Positions 31,133 through 42,576 of a stretch of DNA of 54,340 nucleotides are shown here, in pieces. The position numbers and the translations under genes are program-made. The notes beneath the pieces are model-generated. The model saw only the letters and a list, made by a program, of their open reading frames with translations. It made no database searches and had not been told where the DNA came from. The DNA is taken from NCBI GenBank assembly GCA_003615045.1, contig ML014237.1, forward strand, positions 1 to 54,340, read 5' to 3'. Origin of the DNA: Caulochytrium protostelioides. Its lineage: Eukaryota > Chytridiomycota > Caulochytriomycetes > Caulochytriales > Caulochytriaceae. The first letter of the stretch is position 1, and each line of letters opens with the position of its first letter.

Positions 31133-31480
31133 TCCCCGGCCGAGCCGACGCCGGCCAGCCCCGGTCGGCGAGACCGTGTATGCTTAGACGCATGTGGACC
31201 TGAAACCCGGTCCACGTCGGTGCCAGGGGACCGTGGTTCGAGGTTTGCGGTGGTATAAAGCGACCCCCTACAAGCTCGTGAACCGCGACCTCACTGCCGC
31301 GTTGAACATCCGACGCTGCCTAACCTCATGGGTCGGACCGATAGCGCTGTGCCGCAACCCGGGGCAAGCGCGGCTGCGGCCCGTGGTCCGCAAGCTCATG
31401 TGGCGATGAATCGAATGCTTCTGTGGGGGACCGCTGGGGGCCACCACGGAGGGCAGGGGGTCGGTTAGGGTGTAGGGTGT
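31133..31480 (+). mobile_element. Fanzor fragment D: C-terminal part with 3' tail
   Basis: The plus strand reads PAEPTPASPGRRDRV, equivalent to the spacer of fragment G, then GPRRCQGTVVRGLRWYKATP, KLVNRDLTAALNIRRCL and ALCRNPGQARLRPVVRKLMW, stopping at 31409. NRDLTAALNIRRC is the last RuvC motif with its Asp intact. The hairpin at 31417-31452 follows. With fragment C it forms an inverted pair whose 3' ends point outward. Confidence 0.75.
31417..31452 (+). other. 3' hairpin of Fanzor fragment D
   Basis: CTTCTGTGGGGG pairs imperfectly with CCACCACGGAGG across a G-rich loop. It lies 8 bases after the stop codon, as in the other copies. Confidence 0.45.
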
Positions 31481-31486
31481 ACCGTC

Positions 31487-32443
31487 TGATGCTTAGACAG
31501 CGATGGGCGCGCGTGAGGCTAGTGATATCACTAGTCGGGTTCGAGCGATGCACGTAGCACCCGCCCTCGGCTTGTTACATAGCCGAGCGGAGTTGCCAAG
31601 CTGGTCCGTGCTCTTGTGGCGGACGGTTTCAGTCACGGTCGCACAATGGCCTCCCGACTCCGCCGCACGGCAGCGTGAACCCGACAAGCCGCTTTAGATG
31701 TAACGATATATAAAGGAAAGCGATATAGAATGGTTCACCTTGGTGAGCGTAGTGTGATGGTAGATGGATGGAACGGCGGCCACGGTATCTACACCGACCT
31801 CCGTGCCATCCCACCTGCCTGATGAAGGCCGCGGCACCGCCACCACGGCCAATCGTCAGCAGCCTGCCACGCCGCTCCTCCTGAGCATTTCTCCATTCAT
31901 CGTAGTCGTAAATCTCTCCCAATATCTCCCTTCCGATATCTCTCAATAGCCCTTTGTCTCTCTGCCTGTCTCGCTTTCTCTGTCCCTCAGCTTGTTTGTC
32001 TCTGCCAGTCTCTTCGCGCCTGCGTGACGGCGACAATCATCATGTGGTTCATGATGATGTCCCTCGGCCGTTCGCTCGCCATCATGGTGATTATGACCAC
32101 GTGCACGGCCACTTGGACATCGGCATCCCCGTTTCCGACGGACCCCACCCTAAGCCAGGCCAACGAGGTTACGAAGGAAAACGATTTCTGGTCGGTTGTC
32201 GGCTCAAGCCCACCGCCTTTACCACTGGTACCCCCTCAACGTTTGTATACCGGGCCGAATCCGAGCGGCACCATCCTGTCCGGAGCTCCCTTCCACCCAT
32301 TCTATCCAGGCCAGGCGGGTGCGGCCAACGCAAATGGAAACGGAGGACCCGAGGGTTCATCGGATATCCACCCTGGCGCACAGGCGTATCTGCCGCATGG
32401 GCCCCCGGGTTCGCAGCCTGGTTGGTCCTATTACCCATCATTA
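31487..32443 (+). repeat. Duplicated cassette, copy 1 (promoter, leader and secreted N-terminus)
   Basis: This block is homologous to 44154-45107. Both start at CTGATGCTTAGAC and end at CCTATTACCCATCA, after which the sequences are unrelated. The block holds a TATA box, a pyrimidine-rich leader, a signal peptide and a Pro/Gly-rich coding part. Similarity is strongest from about 31970 to the right end. A 16-base perfect palindrome (CTAGTGATATCACTAG, 31519-31534) is present only in this copy. Confidence 0.9.
31707..31715 (+). promoter_or_regulatory. TATA box of cassette copy 1
   Basis: TATATAAAG lies 335 bases before the ATG at 32042 and has a counterpart at the equivalent place in copy 2 (44378-44384). 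Conservation of the pair supports a real promoter. Confidence 0.55.
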
Positions 32444-32737
32444 CCAAATGAACGCCCCAGCGGCCCAGCGGGCGCTGAGCCGAATCCAGACATGCAGACC
32501 CAACGACCACAAGAACAACAAAGACCCGAGAAAATCGTCGTAGATGCAACAGATAGCTCAGCACAGTCATCATGTGAACCCCTAGCGCGCCGAGGGCCAG
32601 CCCAGCTCGGGCGCATCAAGACTCAGCAGCGAGGGCGATGCCAGCCCCGACGACGACGCCGACGCGCTGCCTTCGGCCGCCAACGCGATCAGCGCGGGCG
32701 AACTCAACGGCTTCATGTCCAGCATGCCATCGTCTAA
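32042..32737 (+). pseudogene. Secreted-protein gene, truncated copy joined to unrelated 3' sequence
   Basis: From the ATG at 32042 the first 134 residues match the gene at 44708: a signal peptide (LGRSLAIMVIMTTCTATWTS) and a Pro/Gly-rich stretch (LYTGPNPSGTILSGAP, SSDIHPGAQAYLPHGPPGSQ). After 32443 homology ends. The frame then runs ~98 codons through unrelated sequence, its last ~50 codons being antisense to the 3' end of the Ser/Ala/Pro-rich gene at 32582. The ~520-residue helical part of the other copy is absent. It may be a dead 5' fragment or a short chimeric secreted protein; the antisense overlap favours the first. Confidence 0.6.
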
Positions 32738-35386
32738 GCCATGGCTGCCGCCGCTGCCGGTGCTGTTCGCTGCGGCGCCGGGCCACCACGCGCCGCCCAG
32801 TGGAACGGCGTGGCTCAGCCCGCCCTTGATCCACGGGCTGCTCGGCGTGTTGGGCGGCGGCTCGACGGCGCCGGCGCTGAACCCCGACCCAGGCCGCCAC
32901 AGCGTCGGGGTCGGCGGCGCGCTGGCGACGCCCGACTCGGGACTCGCGACGCTCCGCGCGTCGCCGGAGGCGGGGTGCTGCTGCTGGTGGGCGAGCAGAC
33001 GGAGCTGGAGCTGGGGCGCCGGCACGGCGCCAGCGACAGACGTCTGCGCCATCGCCGCGAGACCGGCGGGCGGGGCGCGTGCGTTGCCGGCCGCGGACGC
33101 GGCGTACGCCATCGCGGGCGTGTTGCGGGGCGTGCAGGGACTCATGACGGGCGTCGCCGGGAACGACGCTAGCGTGAGCGACGGTGACGCGGGCGACGGC
33201 GACGCGGGCGACGACGACGACGCCGCGGCAAACGCCTGCGCCAGCGCCTGCATGCGGACGGCGGCGAGCGCGGCCGTCAGCGCCGCGTCGCCGGTGTCGT
33301 GGCCCGGCACGAGGGTCGCCGACGGCGGCGGGGGCGCGAGGCCGCCCGTGACGCCGACGCAGGGCGACTGCGGCGAGGCGAGACCCGCCGAGGGCGAGGC
33401 GGCGGGCGACGGGGAGACCGGCGCGCGCGCCGGCAGGTCGATGCGCAGATGCGCGAGCCGCGAGAGGTGTGGCGGGAGCCGGCGCGTGCCCACTTTGACG
33501 GGCGTCACGATCGCCGTTGTCGGGGTCAGCGACGGCGACAGCGATGGCGACGTCGTCGAGGCGGCCGGGGAGGGCGATGTGGCACCGGCGTCCACGGCGG
33601 GAGCCCCCACAGTGGCGGCCGCAACGGCAGCCGCGGGCAGAACGCTGCAGAGGGTCGGGGAAACGGGCATCGTGACGGCGACGGCGTCCAGGGGCGCCAT
33701 GAGGGCATCGTCTGATGGCACCACGACCTGGATGCTGCGCGCGGGATCCACCGCCGGCATGATCCTATCGACGTCAGCGTCGAGCGCGAACCGGTGCGGC
33801 GTGACGTCCGAGACAGAGGCCGGGGAGAGCGTCGAGGTCGAGGGCGGGCTGACGACGCCGCCACCACCACCGCCGCCGCGAGGGCCACCGCCAGAGCCGC
33901 CGTTGACGGCCGCGCGGGCCTCGCGCGCGACCGCCGAGAGCGCGAGGGAGAGCGCGTCGGGCGTCGGCGCGGCGCGGCGCGGGTGGCGATGCGCCGGGCC
34001 GCCGGCGGCGGCGACACAGGGCGAGGCTGCGGCGGTCGCCGTCGTGGGGGTGTTGGCCGCCGTCGGCGCGAGCAGCAGCTGGAGCGACCAAGCAGGCGTC
34101 GGCGTGCCCATCAGCGGCGTGCCTGGCGGCGTGGCACACGCGGCCGCGGCCGCCGCGGCCGCGTGGCGAGACCGCGTTCGGGCGTGAAGAACCGGTGATG
34201 CGGAGGCCGAATCCGACGCGTCCACCGGAGAAGCAGCCGCAGCGCTGGCCGCAGCGGCGGCCGCCGCGGCCGAGGGGAAGGTCGTGCAGATGGGCATGAC
34301 ATGCGGCCGCGCGGGGCTGCGGCGCGCCACGGTGGCCGGCGACGGGGCCGTCGTCGACGTCAGCACGGCCGTCGTGGTCGTCAGCGTGGCATCGACGGCC
34401 ATCGGGGCGGACGGGGCATCCGCCGGCGCTGAGGCCAGCGGCAGGCGCGGGCGCTCGTCGCGCAGAACCTGCTGGAGTCGTCGGAGCTCCGGCAGCACGC
34501 CGAGCAGCTCCATGTCGTCCATCGCGCGAGTCGCTGGTGCCGCGTCCGTCATCCTCGCATCGTTGTCGGCGCTGCCGTCGTCGTCATCATCCGAGAGGGT
34601 GCTGGAGGCTGAGGAGAGCGTGGTGGCGTCGGCGGCCGCGGCCGCGGCCCCGGCGGGGTCACTCGCGGCGCTGGCGGCGCTCGTGGCCGCGGGCAGCATG
34701 GTCGGCGGCGCCGCCGACGACGCCGACGACGAAACGGCCGAGGCGTCCATCTCGCCGGCCTCGGGCGCCACGTAGAACTGGTAGAGGTCGGGCTGTGTTT
34801 CCGAGACTTCCTGCCAGAACGCCGCGGCAAACGGCAGCGCGGACGGCGCCGAGGACGCCGCACGCTTGGCGTCGAGCAGAGGCCGGCTCCCGTCGAACGC
34901 CCGTGTCGCGGCCGAGAGCGAGTGGCTACGCGGGAGGTACGGCATGGACGCGAGGTCCCACCCGTCGGCGTCAGGCGTGATCGGCGACGCCGCCGCAGCA
35001 CGGGGGCACAGCGTGGCGCGGTGCGCCGTGAGGTCGGTTCCCGAGCCGCTGCGCTGAGGCGGCGGCGGCGGCGCCCCTCGCTGGACGCTGCTCAGACGTC
35101 CCGACAGCGCGGCCGACGTCGGGAGCGGCGAGGCGGGCGCCGAGGCGTGGGCGTGGGCGTGGGCGTGGGCGGCCGCACGGCGGGCCGTCGCGGCGACCGT
35201 CGGATGGCGGCCGAAGGGCCGGAGCAGCGAGCGGCGGGATTTGGCGGCGCGCGGCGCGCCGGCGGCGGCCGGGGTGGGCGACGCCACCGGGGACGCCAGC
35301 GGCGAGGAGGCCATGGGTGCGTGCGTCAGCAACGCGAGCGCGTCGCCGGCACTCCTGGGCGTCGTGCTGCTGTTGCTGCTGCTGGC

Positions 35387-35431
<45 letters not shown>

Positions 35432-35464
35432 AGCGCTGGCAGTACTCAGGGAGGCGGCGAGCAT
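32582..35464 (-). CDS. Ser/Ala/Pro-rich protein of unknown function
   Basis: The ATG at 35464 gives 960 residues; a longer frame to 35665 has only a GTG start. The protein begins MLAASLSTASA and runs into a poly-Ser tract encoded by an AGC repeat. Most of it is low-complexity Ser, Ala, Pro and Thr, probably disordered. Less biased islands suggest a real gene: SLLRPFGRHPTVAATARRA, GWDLASMPYLPRSHSLS, AAFWQEVSETQPDLYQFYVA, DDMELLGVLPELRRLQQVL and the C-terminal DGMLDMKPLSSPALIALAA. No domain is recognised. Composition of this kind is common in fungal regulatory or scaffold proteins, but that is only a guess. Its 3' end overlaps in antisense the truncated secreted-protein frame. Confidence 0.6.
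35363..35433 (-). repeat. CTG/AGC trinucleotide repeat encoding poly-Ser
   Basis: CTG units with TTG and CGT interruptions on the plus strand read as AGC (Ser) on the minus strand, near the N-terminus of the Ser/Ala/Pro-rich protein. Confidence 0.85.
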
Positions 35465-35465
35465 C

Positions 35466-36206
35466 CTGAAACGGAGCCGACGGCAAGGCGAGACGCGTGG
35501 GGCGGAGCCAGGGGAGGCGTGCCGCAAGCCGCAAACGGATCGGCAACGGGGGGTAGCCAGCACGTGGCGGCTGAGGCGGACAGCGAGGGGCAGCAAGGAT
35601 GACAAAAAAATGGGCAACGGCGCTCCAAGCGTGCGGCACAGGGGTCGCTGCGATCGAAGGAACACCGGTATGAAGTCTTTCCGCGGCGTACGACACGCGT
35701 CGATGAATTAAGAATTGGGTTACGGATGAAAATGAATGAAGATGAAACGGCGATGATCCGCCAGTGACGAAACAATCGAGGCACGCAGATGCGCATGCAC
35801 GAGTCGGCGCAGGCGATCGGATCGGCCGAACAAGAAGAAAAAAATAGCCACAAGCACTGGCCGGCATGCCCCCTGCCGACGCCGTCCTGACGCGGGCTGC
35901 ACGATCCACGGGATGCTAGCACGGGAGGGCCAGTGGATGGGCCACGTGACCCGTCGATCATCGCAAGGTCCCCGAAGCTCCGTTTATATAAAACAGTCGC
36001 GTGGACGTCGCCGTCCTCGGCCGCCGCCCTGGTTGCCGGATGGTCTCGGACGCTCGTGCGCCCGTACGCTCGGACGCTCGGACGCTCGGACGCTCGTGCC
36101 TCAGGCCGGCGAACGGCACCGCGCGTCCCGTACGGCCGTGGCCCCTCGGCCCATTCGCTCTCCGCTCACGGCTCGGCCGCCGTCATGGCGGTAGCTGCTG
36201 CGGGGA

Positions 36207-36255
<49 letters not shown>

Positions 36256-37578
36256 CGCGAAGGGGGCCGGCGATCCCTTGCCGCCACCGCTGCCGGCGGC
36301 CACCCGCACCGCCCGGCGCGCGAGGCGTGCCGAGAACGCTGCCGGACCAGCGCCGCGCGCCGCGGGGCGGCCGTTGTGATGGCGCGGCGTGCGCGCCCGT
36401 CCCGGCCTGGCCTGGCCGCCGTCCCGCCAGAGCGGAACTTGAACTGGGCTGCTGCAGCGCCCGGTTGTTGTGGTGCGGCGCCCGTCTTCCCGCTCGGCCG
36501 GCCCGTCGCTCCCGCCGCGGACGCGTCCGCGGGGCACCCGAGCGAGCGAGCGCGCCGCCAGCCGGAACCGCCTCGCGCTGGCCGCGGCAGCGGCCGAGAC
36601 GACGGCCATGCCGAGGATGATCTCTGGCGGGTGTGCGCGGCGGACAGGGCCAACCCCGTCGTGCTTGGCGGGGGCTTGGCGGCGCTGGGGCTGGGTCTGG
36701 GTCTGGGTCTGGCGGGGGTCGCGACGTCGCAGCAGACGCATCGCCCTCGCAGGGACCATCCCAACGGCCGGCCACGTCGCTTCCGACCCGATCCCCACCG
36801 CGCCGGACCCGCCCGCACGGCGCTGCGGCATCCACCCGATCCTCATCCTCATCACCGCGGCCATGACGGGCCGCGTTCGCGCGATCCGCTGCCGACGGCG
36901 CACGCGCCTCGTCTCGGCTCGTGCTCCCTCGGGGGCGGCATCAGGACGCAGGGGCGTGCCCGCGGGGAAGCCGTCGAGCCGCGGCAAGGGCCGGCCGCGC
37001 TGCCGCCGCATGCGGCGCCTCGCTGCTGCCGCCGACGAGGGCGATGGCCATCGCGACGACGATCGCGCGGCCAGGGGCGCGTGGAAGGCGCGCGCCGGCC
37101 GACGGCCCCGCCTTCGGCCCCGCCTCCGCGATCGGCCGCGCCGGCCGTCTCCTCGTCGTCGCGGAGCGTCGGCCGAGCCGGGTCAAGCGGAGCGGAGGCC
37201 GGGCGACGCGGCGGCCTCCCGCCAGCACCCAGTGGGTCGTCGGGACCGGCGCCGGCCATCGTGCGCACCACGCTGCAGCCGCCCATGGGCCCATGTGGCG
37301 GGGATCACCCCGAGGGAGAGGATGCGCGTCCAATGACGCGCATCCGTGAAGCAACAATGAGATCATCCAGAGGCATCCAGAAAAAATCCCGTGCCGCCTG
37401 CATGGATCGACGGATCGCCGCGATCAGCAGGGCCCGGTGACTCCGACCCACCAGCTCGAGGCCAAAGAAAAAAAAAACGCGCGAGGCGAAGGCACATGGA
37501 ATTCATAACAAGGTGTACATGCAAGGAGCAGGTCGGCAACGATCCACACTACAACACGAGAGAGCGTCACACAACGAA
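35466..37578. other. 2.1-kb intergenic region; no gene called
   Basis: The region separates the start of the Ser-rich gene from the stop of atf1. A symmetric TATA-like word (TTTATATAAA) lies at 35985-35994, about 520 bases before the Ser-rich start codon, and could serve that gene. A (GGC)n run lies at 36206-36255. The frame 36001-37440 (+) is Arg/Gly/Pro-rich without domains and was not called. An A-run at 37465-37475 lies beyond the atf1 stop. Confidence 0.4.
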
Positions 37579-37595
37579 TTATTGCTGTTGTTGTT

Positions 37596-37635
<40 letters not shown>

Positions 37636-38433
37636 ATGCTGCTGCTGCTGCTGCTGATACTGCGCGAGGGCCGTATTCTTGTTGCGCTGGTAGCCACGAG
37701 GCTTGGCGGCCCCGGTGCCCGGCCCCGGCTCGTAGCGCGACAGGTCCCAGACATGGGCGCCGACGAGGCGCTCCGAGGCAGCGATGCGGGCCGTGTCGAC
37801 GGCATTCGCGAGCGCGACGGGACAGCCGACGCTCGGGGGCGCGAGCAGTGATGCGCGCAGACGCAGGACCTCGTCACGCATCGCGGCGGCCTGCTGCCGC
37901 AGCGCGACGTTCGTGTCGCTCAGCACCGCGACGTGCGTCTGCAGATTGCTGAGCCACTTGCGCTTCTTCTGACGGCACTTGAGCGCAGCTTGGCGGTTGC
38001 GCTCGAGGAACTTGCGGCGGCGGGTCGCAGGGTCGTCGGCCTCGTTGTCGCGCAGCATCTCATCGACCTCGTCGTCGTCCTCGGGCTCGGCCTTGAACGC
38101 ATGGCTGCCGGGCCCGTGCGTCGGCGCTTGGCCGTGACCGTGGCCGTGGCCGTTCACGAGCGCCGACGATGCGGACGCCGACGACCCGAGCGCCGGGCGG
38201 GGATAGCCCACGGCCCCCACGATGGCCCCAGGCCGCATCATCGCGTCCGTGAACGGGAGCGCCGGCAGGTTTTCGCTGCCCATCGCCGTCGCACCGCGGG
38301 GCCCGTTCATCGCCGCCGAGGCCGACGCGGAAGCCGGCAGATGCAGCGTGCCGCCCCCGCCGCCGCCATGATGCCGATCGAGATCGTCCCAATCGCGCTT
38401 GAAGGCGGCGGCCGCGCTCGACGTCGTCGCCGC

Positions 38434-38466
<33 letters not shown>

Positions 38467-38682
38467 TGCCCCTTTCGAGGCCGTCGCCGAGCTCGCGGTC
38501 CGGCGGGCTTTGCGCTTGGGCGGGCCCGGCACGGAGCCCTGGGTCGTGGCCGCCGCGGCGCCGGCCGTCGGGCCCGTGCCGCCGGGCATGGACGCACTCG
38601 GCGCGAGGCCGAGCGACACGGCGCCGAGCGGGACGGCGCCAAGCGGCAAGCCGAGCGCGCTGGGGCCCGAGGCGGACGCCGC

Positions 38683-38713
<31 letters not shown>

Positions 38714-40899
38714 GGCGGCGCGGCGCCCCGATGGCCAAAGGGCAGGCCGCTGGCCGCCGCGTGGTACGCGGGCAGCGCGGACGCCGACGGCGGGTCATGC
38801 GGATGGCGCGAGCCAGCCAGGCCGGTCATGGACGCGAGCGACGCCTTGGGCGAGGCGGCGCCCGAGGCCGGCGCAGAGGCGCCGTGCGCCGAGGCCGAGG
38901 CGATGTAGTGCGACGACGTCGGCGACGACGACGACGACGGCGGCGGCGGCGGCGGCGGCGGCGCACCCGGCAGCACATGAGCGGCGGCGTAGCCGGCGGC
39001 CGCCGGGGGCGCGTACGGCGGGCCGTAGGGGTAGCCATAGGGGTAGCCGTGGGGCGTGGCGGCCGCGGTGCCGTTGATGACCGCGAGGCCCGCCAGGCCC
39101 GGGACGGTCACGGGCAGCTCGCCATGGGCCCCGGCGGCCGGGCCGGTGGGGTGGGCCGCGCCCATCGGGGGCAGGTCGCCGACAGGCAACATGCCGTCGA
39201 CGCCGACGGCCGGCGCCGGCGCCGGGACCTGACCGTTCGGGAACTCGTAGCCTGGCAAGACCGCCACGTGCAGGTGGCCTTGGATGGGGGCCGAGAACGC
39301 ATGCAAGTCGGTGCCCAGGCCGGGCAGCGTTCCCGCCGCCGCGGCGGCAGCCGCCGCGGCGGCAGCGGCCGTCATGGTCATTGGCATCGCCATGCTGGTG
39401 CTCGTGCTGGTGCTCGTGCTCAGCGCGGCCGTCGGGCTCGTCGTGAGGGACCCAGGCGCCACCGAGGTCGTCGGCGCGTGGGCGTTGACGGCGCCCAGCG
39501 GCGGGCCGATCCCGGCGCTGCTGGCGGCGGGCATGCCGACCGCGGCTTGGCTGAGAAGCGTCAGATGGCTCGCGGCGGCGAGTTCCGCGGCCGAGGTCCC
39601 GGTGCCGCTGGTCGTGCGTCCGTGGGTCTCGCCACCCGCGGCGGCCGATCCCGGAGGCTGGGAGGCGGCCGGCGGCAGGGCGGGCGTGGCCGTGACGGGC
39701 GAGGGCGCGGCCGACGAAGCGGCGGACGGCGCGGCGGACGGCGCGGCCGAAGGGGAACCGAGGTGCGGGGCGCCGGCATGCGGCGCGGCGGAGGATGACG
39801 GCGCGGCGCCGGCCGACAGTCCACTCGTGCCGAGGCGGGTGCCGGAGGAGGGCGCATAGTGCGAGCCGGGGGCGGACGAGACGGACAGCGGAAGCCCCGC
39901 GGCGGTGCTGGCCGACGGACGCGTGGGCAGCGGTGGCAGGATGGGTTTGGGGCTGCTGGCGAATCCGGACCCGATGGCGTGCGCCGCCCGGAGATCGGGC
40001 GGGAGCTGGAGGCCGCCGCCGCCGCCGCCGCCGCCGCCGGGTCCGGGACCGTTTGCGGCGAAGCTCTGCTCGAAGGGGTTCGGCTCGAAGTCGAGCTTGG
40101 CGCACGACGCCAGGAAGCGGTTGGGCGTCTGTTCGAGCGTCAGCAGGGGCGACGGCGAGATGCCCGGCGGGAAATCGAGCAGCGTGCGCGCCGTCGTGGC
40201 GGCAGCGGCGGCGGCGGCAGCGCTCGTGCTCGTGCTCGGCGCCGCGGAAGGCGCGGGCAGGGCGCCGGCGGCGCCAGCGCCAGCGCTGGTCCCGGAGACG
40301 CTGCCAGCGCCGGTCGCGGCGACGTGCGACGGGAGCGCATGGTGGTGGGCCACGTGGCTGGTCGCGTAGGAGGGGAGATGGTGATGCATGGCATGCGGCG
40401 GCGCGAGCGGTGACGACGACGACGACGTCGGGAGGGCGCCATGGTGGTGGTGATGGTGGTGGTGATGCGGGTGGGCGTGGTGGTGGTGGTGGTGGTGATG
40501 CGGGTGGGCGTGGAGCACGTGCATGGCGGCGCTCGCCGGGTGGTGTGGCGGCTGCATGGGCGGGTGATGCGGGTGCGGGTGCGGATGGGATCCGGAGGCA
40601 GAGGCGTGGAGCGGCGGGAGCGTCGACGCCGTCATGGACGCGGACGCCACCGACAGCGACGGCCCGCTGCTGCTGCTCATGGGAAGCTCCGACATGGCAG
40701 CCGATGAGGCGGCGACTGATGGAGCAGCGGCTGATGCGGCCGACGCTGGCGCCGAGGCGGCCGACAGCGAGGACGGCAGCGCGGGTGGTGGTGGTGGTGG
40801 TGGCGGTGGCGAGCGGGGCCCGCCGTGGCCGTTGTAAGGAGGGAACGCGCCGGGACGAACGACCGACATAGGACCACGCGATGCGGCGGGGTACGGCAT
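37579..40899 (-). CDS. atf1: Atf1-type bZIP stress transcription factor
   Basis: The 1106-residue protein carries near its C-terminus (~955-1020) a bZIP of the fungal Atf1/ATF-CREB class: basic region KFLERNRQAALKCRQKKRKW, then a leucine-zipper part (LQTHVAVLSDTNVALRQQAA). A PSVGCPV segment follows, as in Atf1 relatives. Near residue 265, LDFEPNPFEQSFA resembles the N-terminal osmotic-stress (Aft1_OSA-like) motif of fungal Atf1. In yeasts such factors sit in the nucleus, bind CRE sites and are phosphorylated by the Sty1/Hog1 MAP kinase. The rest is disordered, with a His-rich segment (~135-155), Ala/Pro/Ser runs, and a C-terminal poly-Gln encoded by a CAG/CAA repeat. It is about twice the length of S. 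pombe Atf1. Confidence 0.9.
37582..37656 (-). repeat. CAG/CAA repeat encoding the C-terminal poly-Gln of Atf1
   Basis: About 25 glutamine codons with one histidine form the very end of the protein. The CTG-rich half on the plus strand is nearly pure and so likely variable in length. Confidence 0.9.
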
Positions 40900-42452
40900 G
40901 ATGTGCCTCGCGTGGACACGGATGGCCGACGTGCGCAGCGCCGACCGCAGCTGCAGACAAGCACGAGTGACGCCGCCCCTGGCGCGAGCCGTCGGCGTCC
41001 GGCGGAACGGAGCGGCAGCGCGCGTCTCGACTCGGCCAAGCGCCGCTCAAACGCCGCGGGGAGCTGCACCAAGAATCATAGAAAACCAAGAAACCGGGCG
41101 CCGGTTGCGACGGTCGCTAGACAATGGCGTCACAGCACGCGGGTGAGGCCATACAGAAACCGCGGGCAACCGCTCTGGAATCCGGAACTGAGAACCGGCC
41201 GTCGGCAGACAGACGACCCGGGACGTGCGGTCGTACGTGGACGCGACGGCAGCAGCAGAGCGAGCGGAGGCTCGAGGCGGAGCAGACGGCACGCAGGACA
41301 AAACCCCGCTCGTGCGAAGGCGGCAGACGCGACGAGGGGCAGGGCCACCGGGATCCGTCGCGGCGGCTGCGCCGTGACGCGTCGCAACGGAAGCACGTGC
41401 GCGGCACGTAGCGAAGCCGGCGCCGCGTCGTTCTATCGAACGGTACGATCGTCGGTCGAGCCGATGAGCGTCTGGCCGCGGCCGCGGGCCTCGGGATGCC
41501 CGTTGAAAAAAGGGGAATAGTGGGCGCCTTCAGCAGCCGAGACGAGCGCCCCGATGACGTCGATGTCGGCGTGGCCGCGGCGGGCCAACGGGTAAAGGGG
41601 GCACACGGTGTGCGACGAGGGGTGCGTACCACTGAGAGCGAGGTGGTGGATGGGGGAGGCCTGCTGGCGCTCCAAACCTCCGCCAGCCGACGCTCGCAAC
41701 TCAAGCGGACAGCGATGTGAATCAACGCGGTGGGTTAATCGAACGACGGCCTCGAGTATCAACGCAAGCCGATGGCTCGTCAGCGCGCGGATGCGATGGA
41801 TGGCACTGGGTCAGCGATGTTCAGCTATGCCACTCGCGGATCCATGAACCGACGGAGAGGCTATCAGGATGCTGCCGCCAGGACGCTGAAAAAAAAAAGG
41901 GTGCCGCTGCTTCGGAGCTAACGCGCCGCAGACGTGGAATTTTTGTTGGTGGTTCTTTTTGGAGGTGATGACGGCCTGAAGTCCGCGGAGGGGGGAGCGG
42001 GGGCGTCGCCAAGCAAGCGACGGCCACGTGCCGCGGTCCAGCGGCATCACCAGCAGAGGTCCAGCGTCGTGGTCATTCAGCACACGGAGTGGTGCCATCA
42101 TACCTGGCGCCCGTGCGGTGTCCGCGCTTCACAAGAGCGTTCCCTCTCCGCTGCGCCGCTGCCCGATACCGCATGCGCTTGCGTCAGCGGCCGCGGCCGC
42201 GGCCGCGGGGGATGCCTGGCACCGAATGACCGAATGCTTCGCTCTTGCCGCCAACGCGGCCTGGCGGTGTCAGCGTTGCCGCCCTTGCTGGCGGGCTCCC
42301 CCGTGCGGCCCCGTCTTGGCCGCCAGGTTGCCTGGCCACCTCTCGTCATCCGGTCGCGCCGCGCCACAGGTGCCGGCGACCCGCGCCGGTGGCCGCCGCA
42401 CCCGCCCGACTCCGGCCCTCCCTGCGGCGCCGGTGGGCCGCCACGGGCACGA

Positions 42453-42487
<35 letters not shown>

Positions 42488-42525
42488 CGCGACCGCAGTC
42501 GGGGCGACCGCGTGTGTCCCAGGGT

Positions 42526-42576
<51 letters not shown>

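Noticed and set aside
35466-35665. N-terminal extension of the Ser/Ala/Pro-rich protein
   Set aside because: Begins only at GTG; the first ATG at 35464 is the more likely start.
36001-37440. 479-codon plus-strand frame between the Ser-rich gene and atf1
   Set aside because: No recognisable domain, Arg/Gly/Pro composition, overlaps other long frames on both strands.
37933-39798. 621-codon plus-strand frame
   Set aside because: Antisense shadow of the Atf1 gene, Arg-rich.
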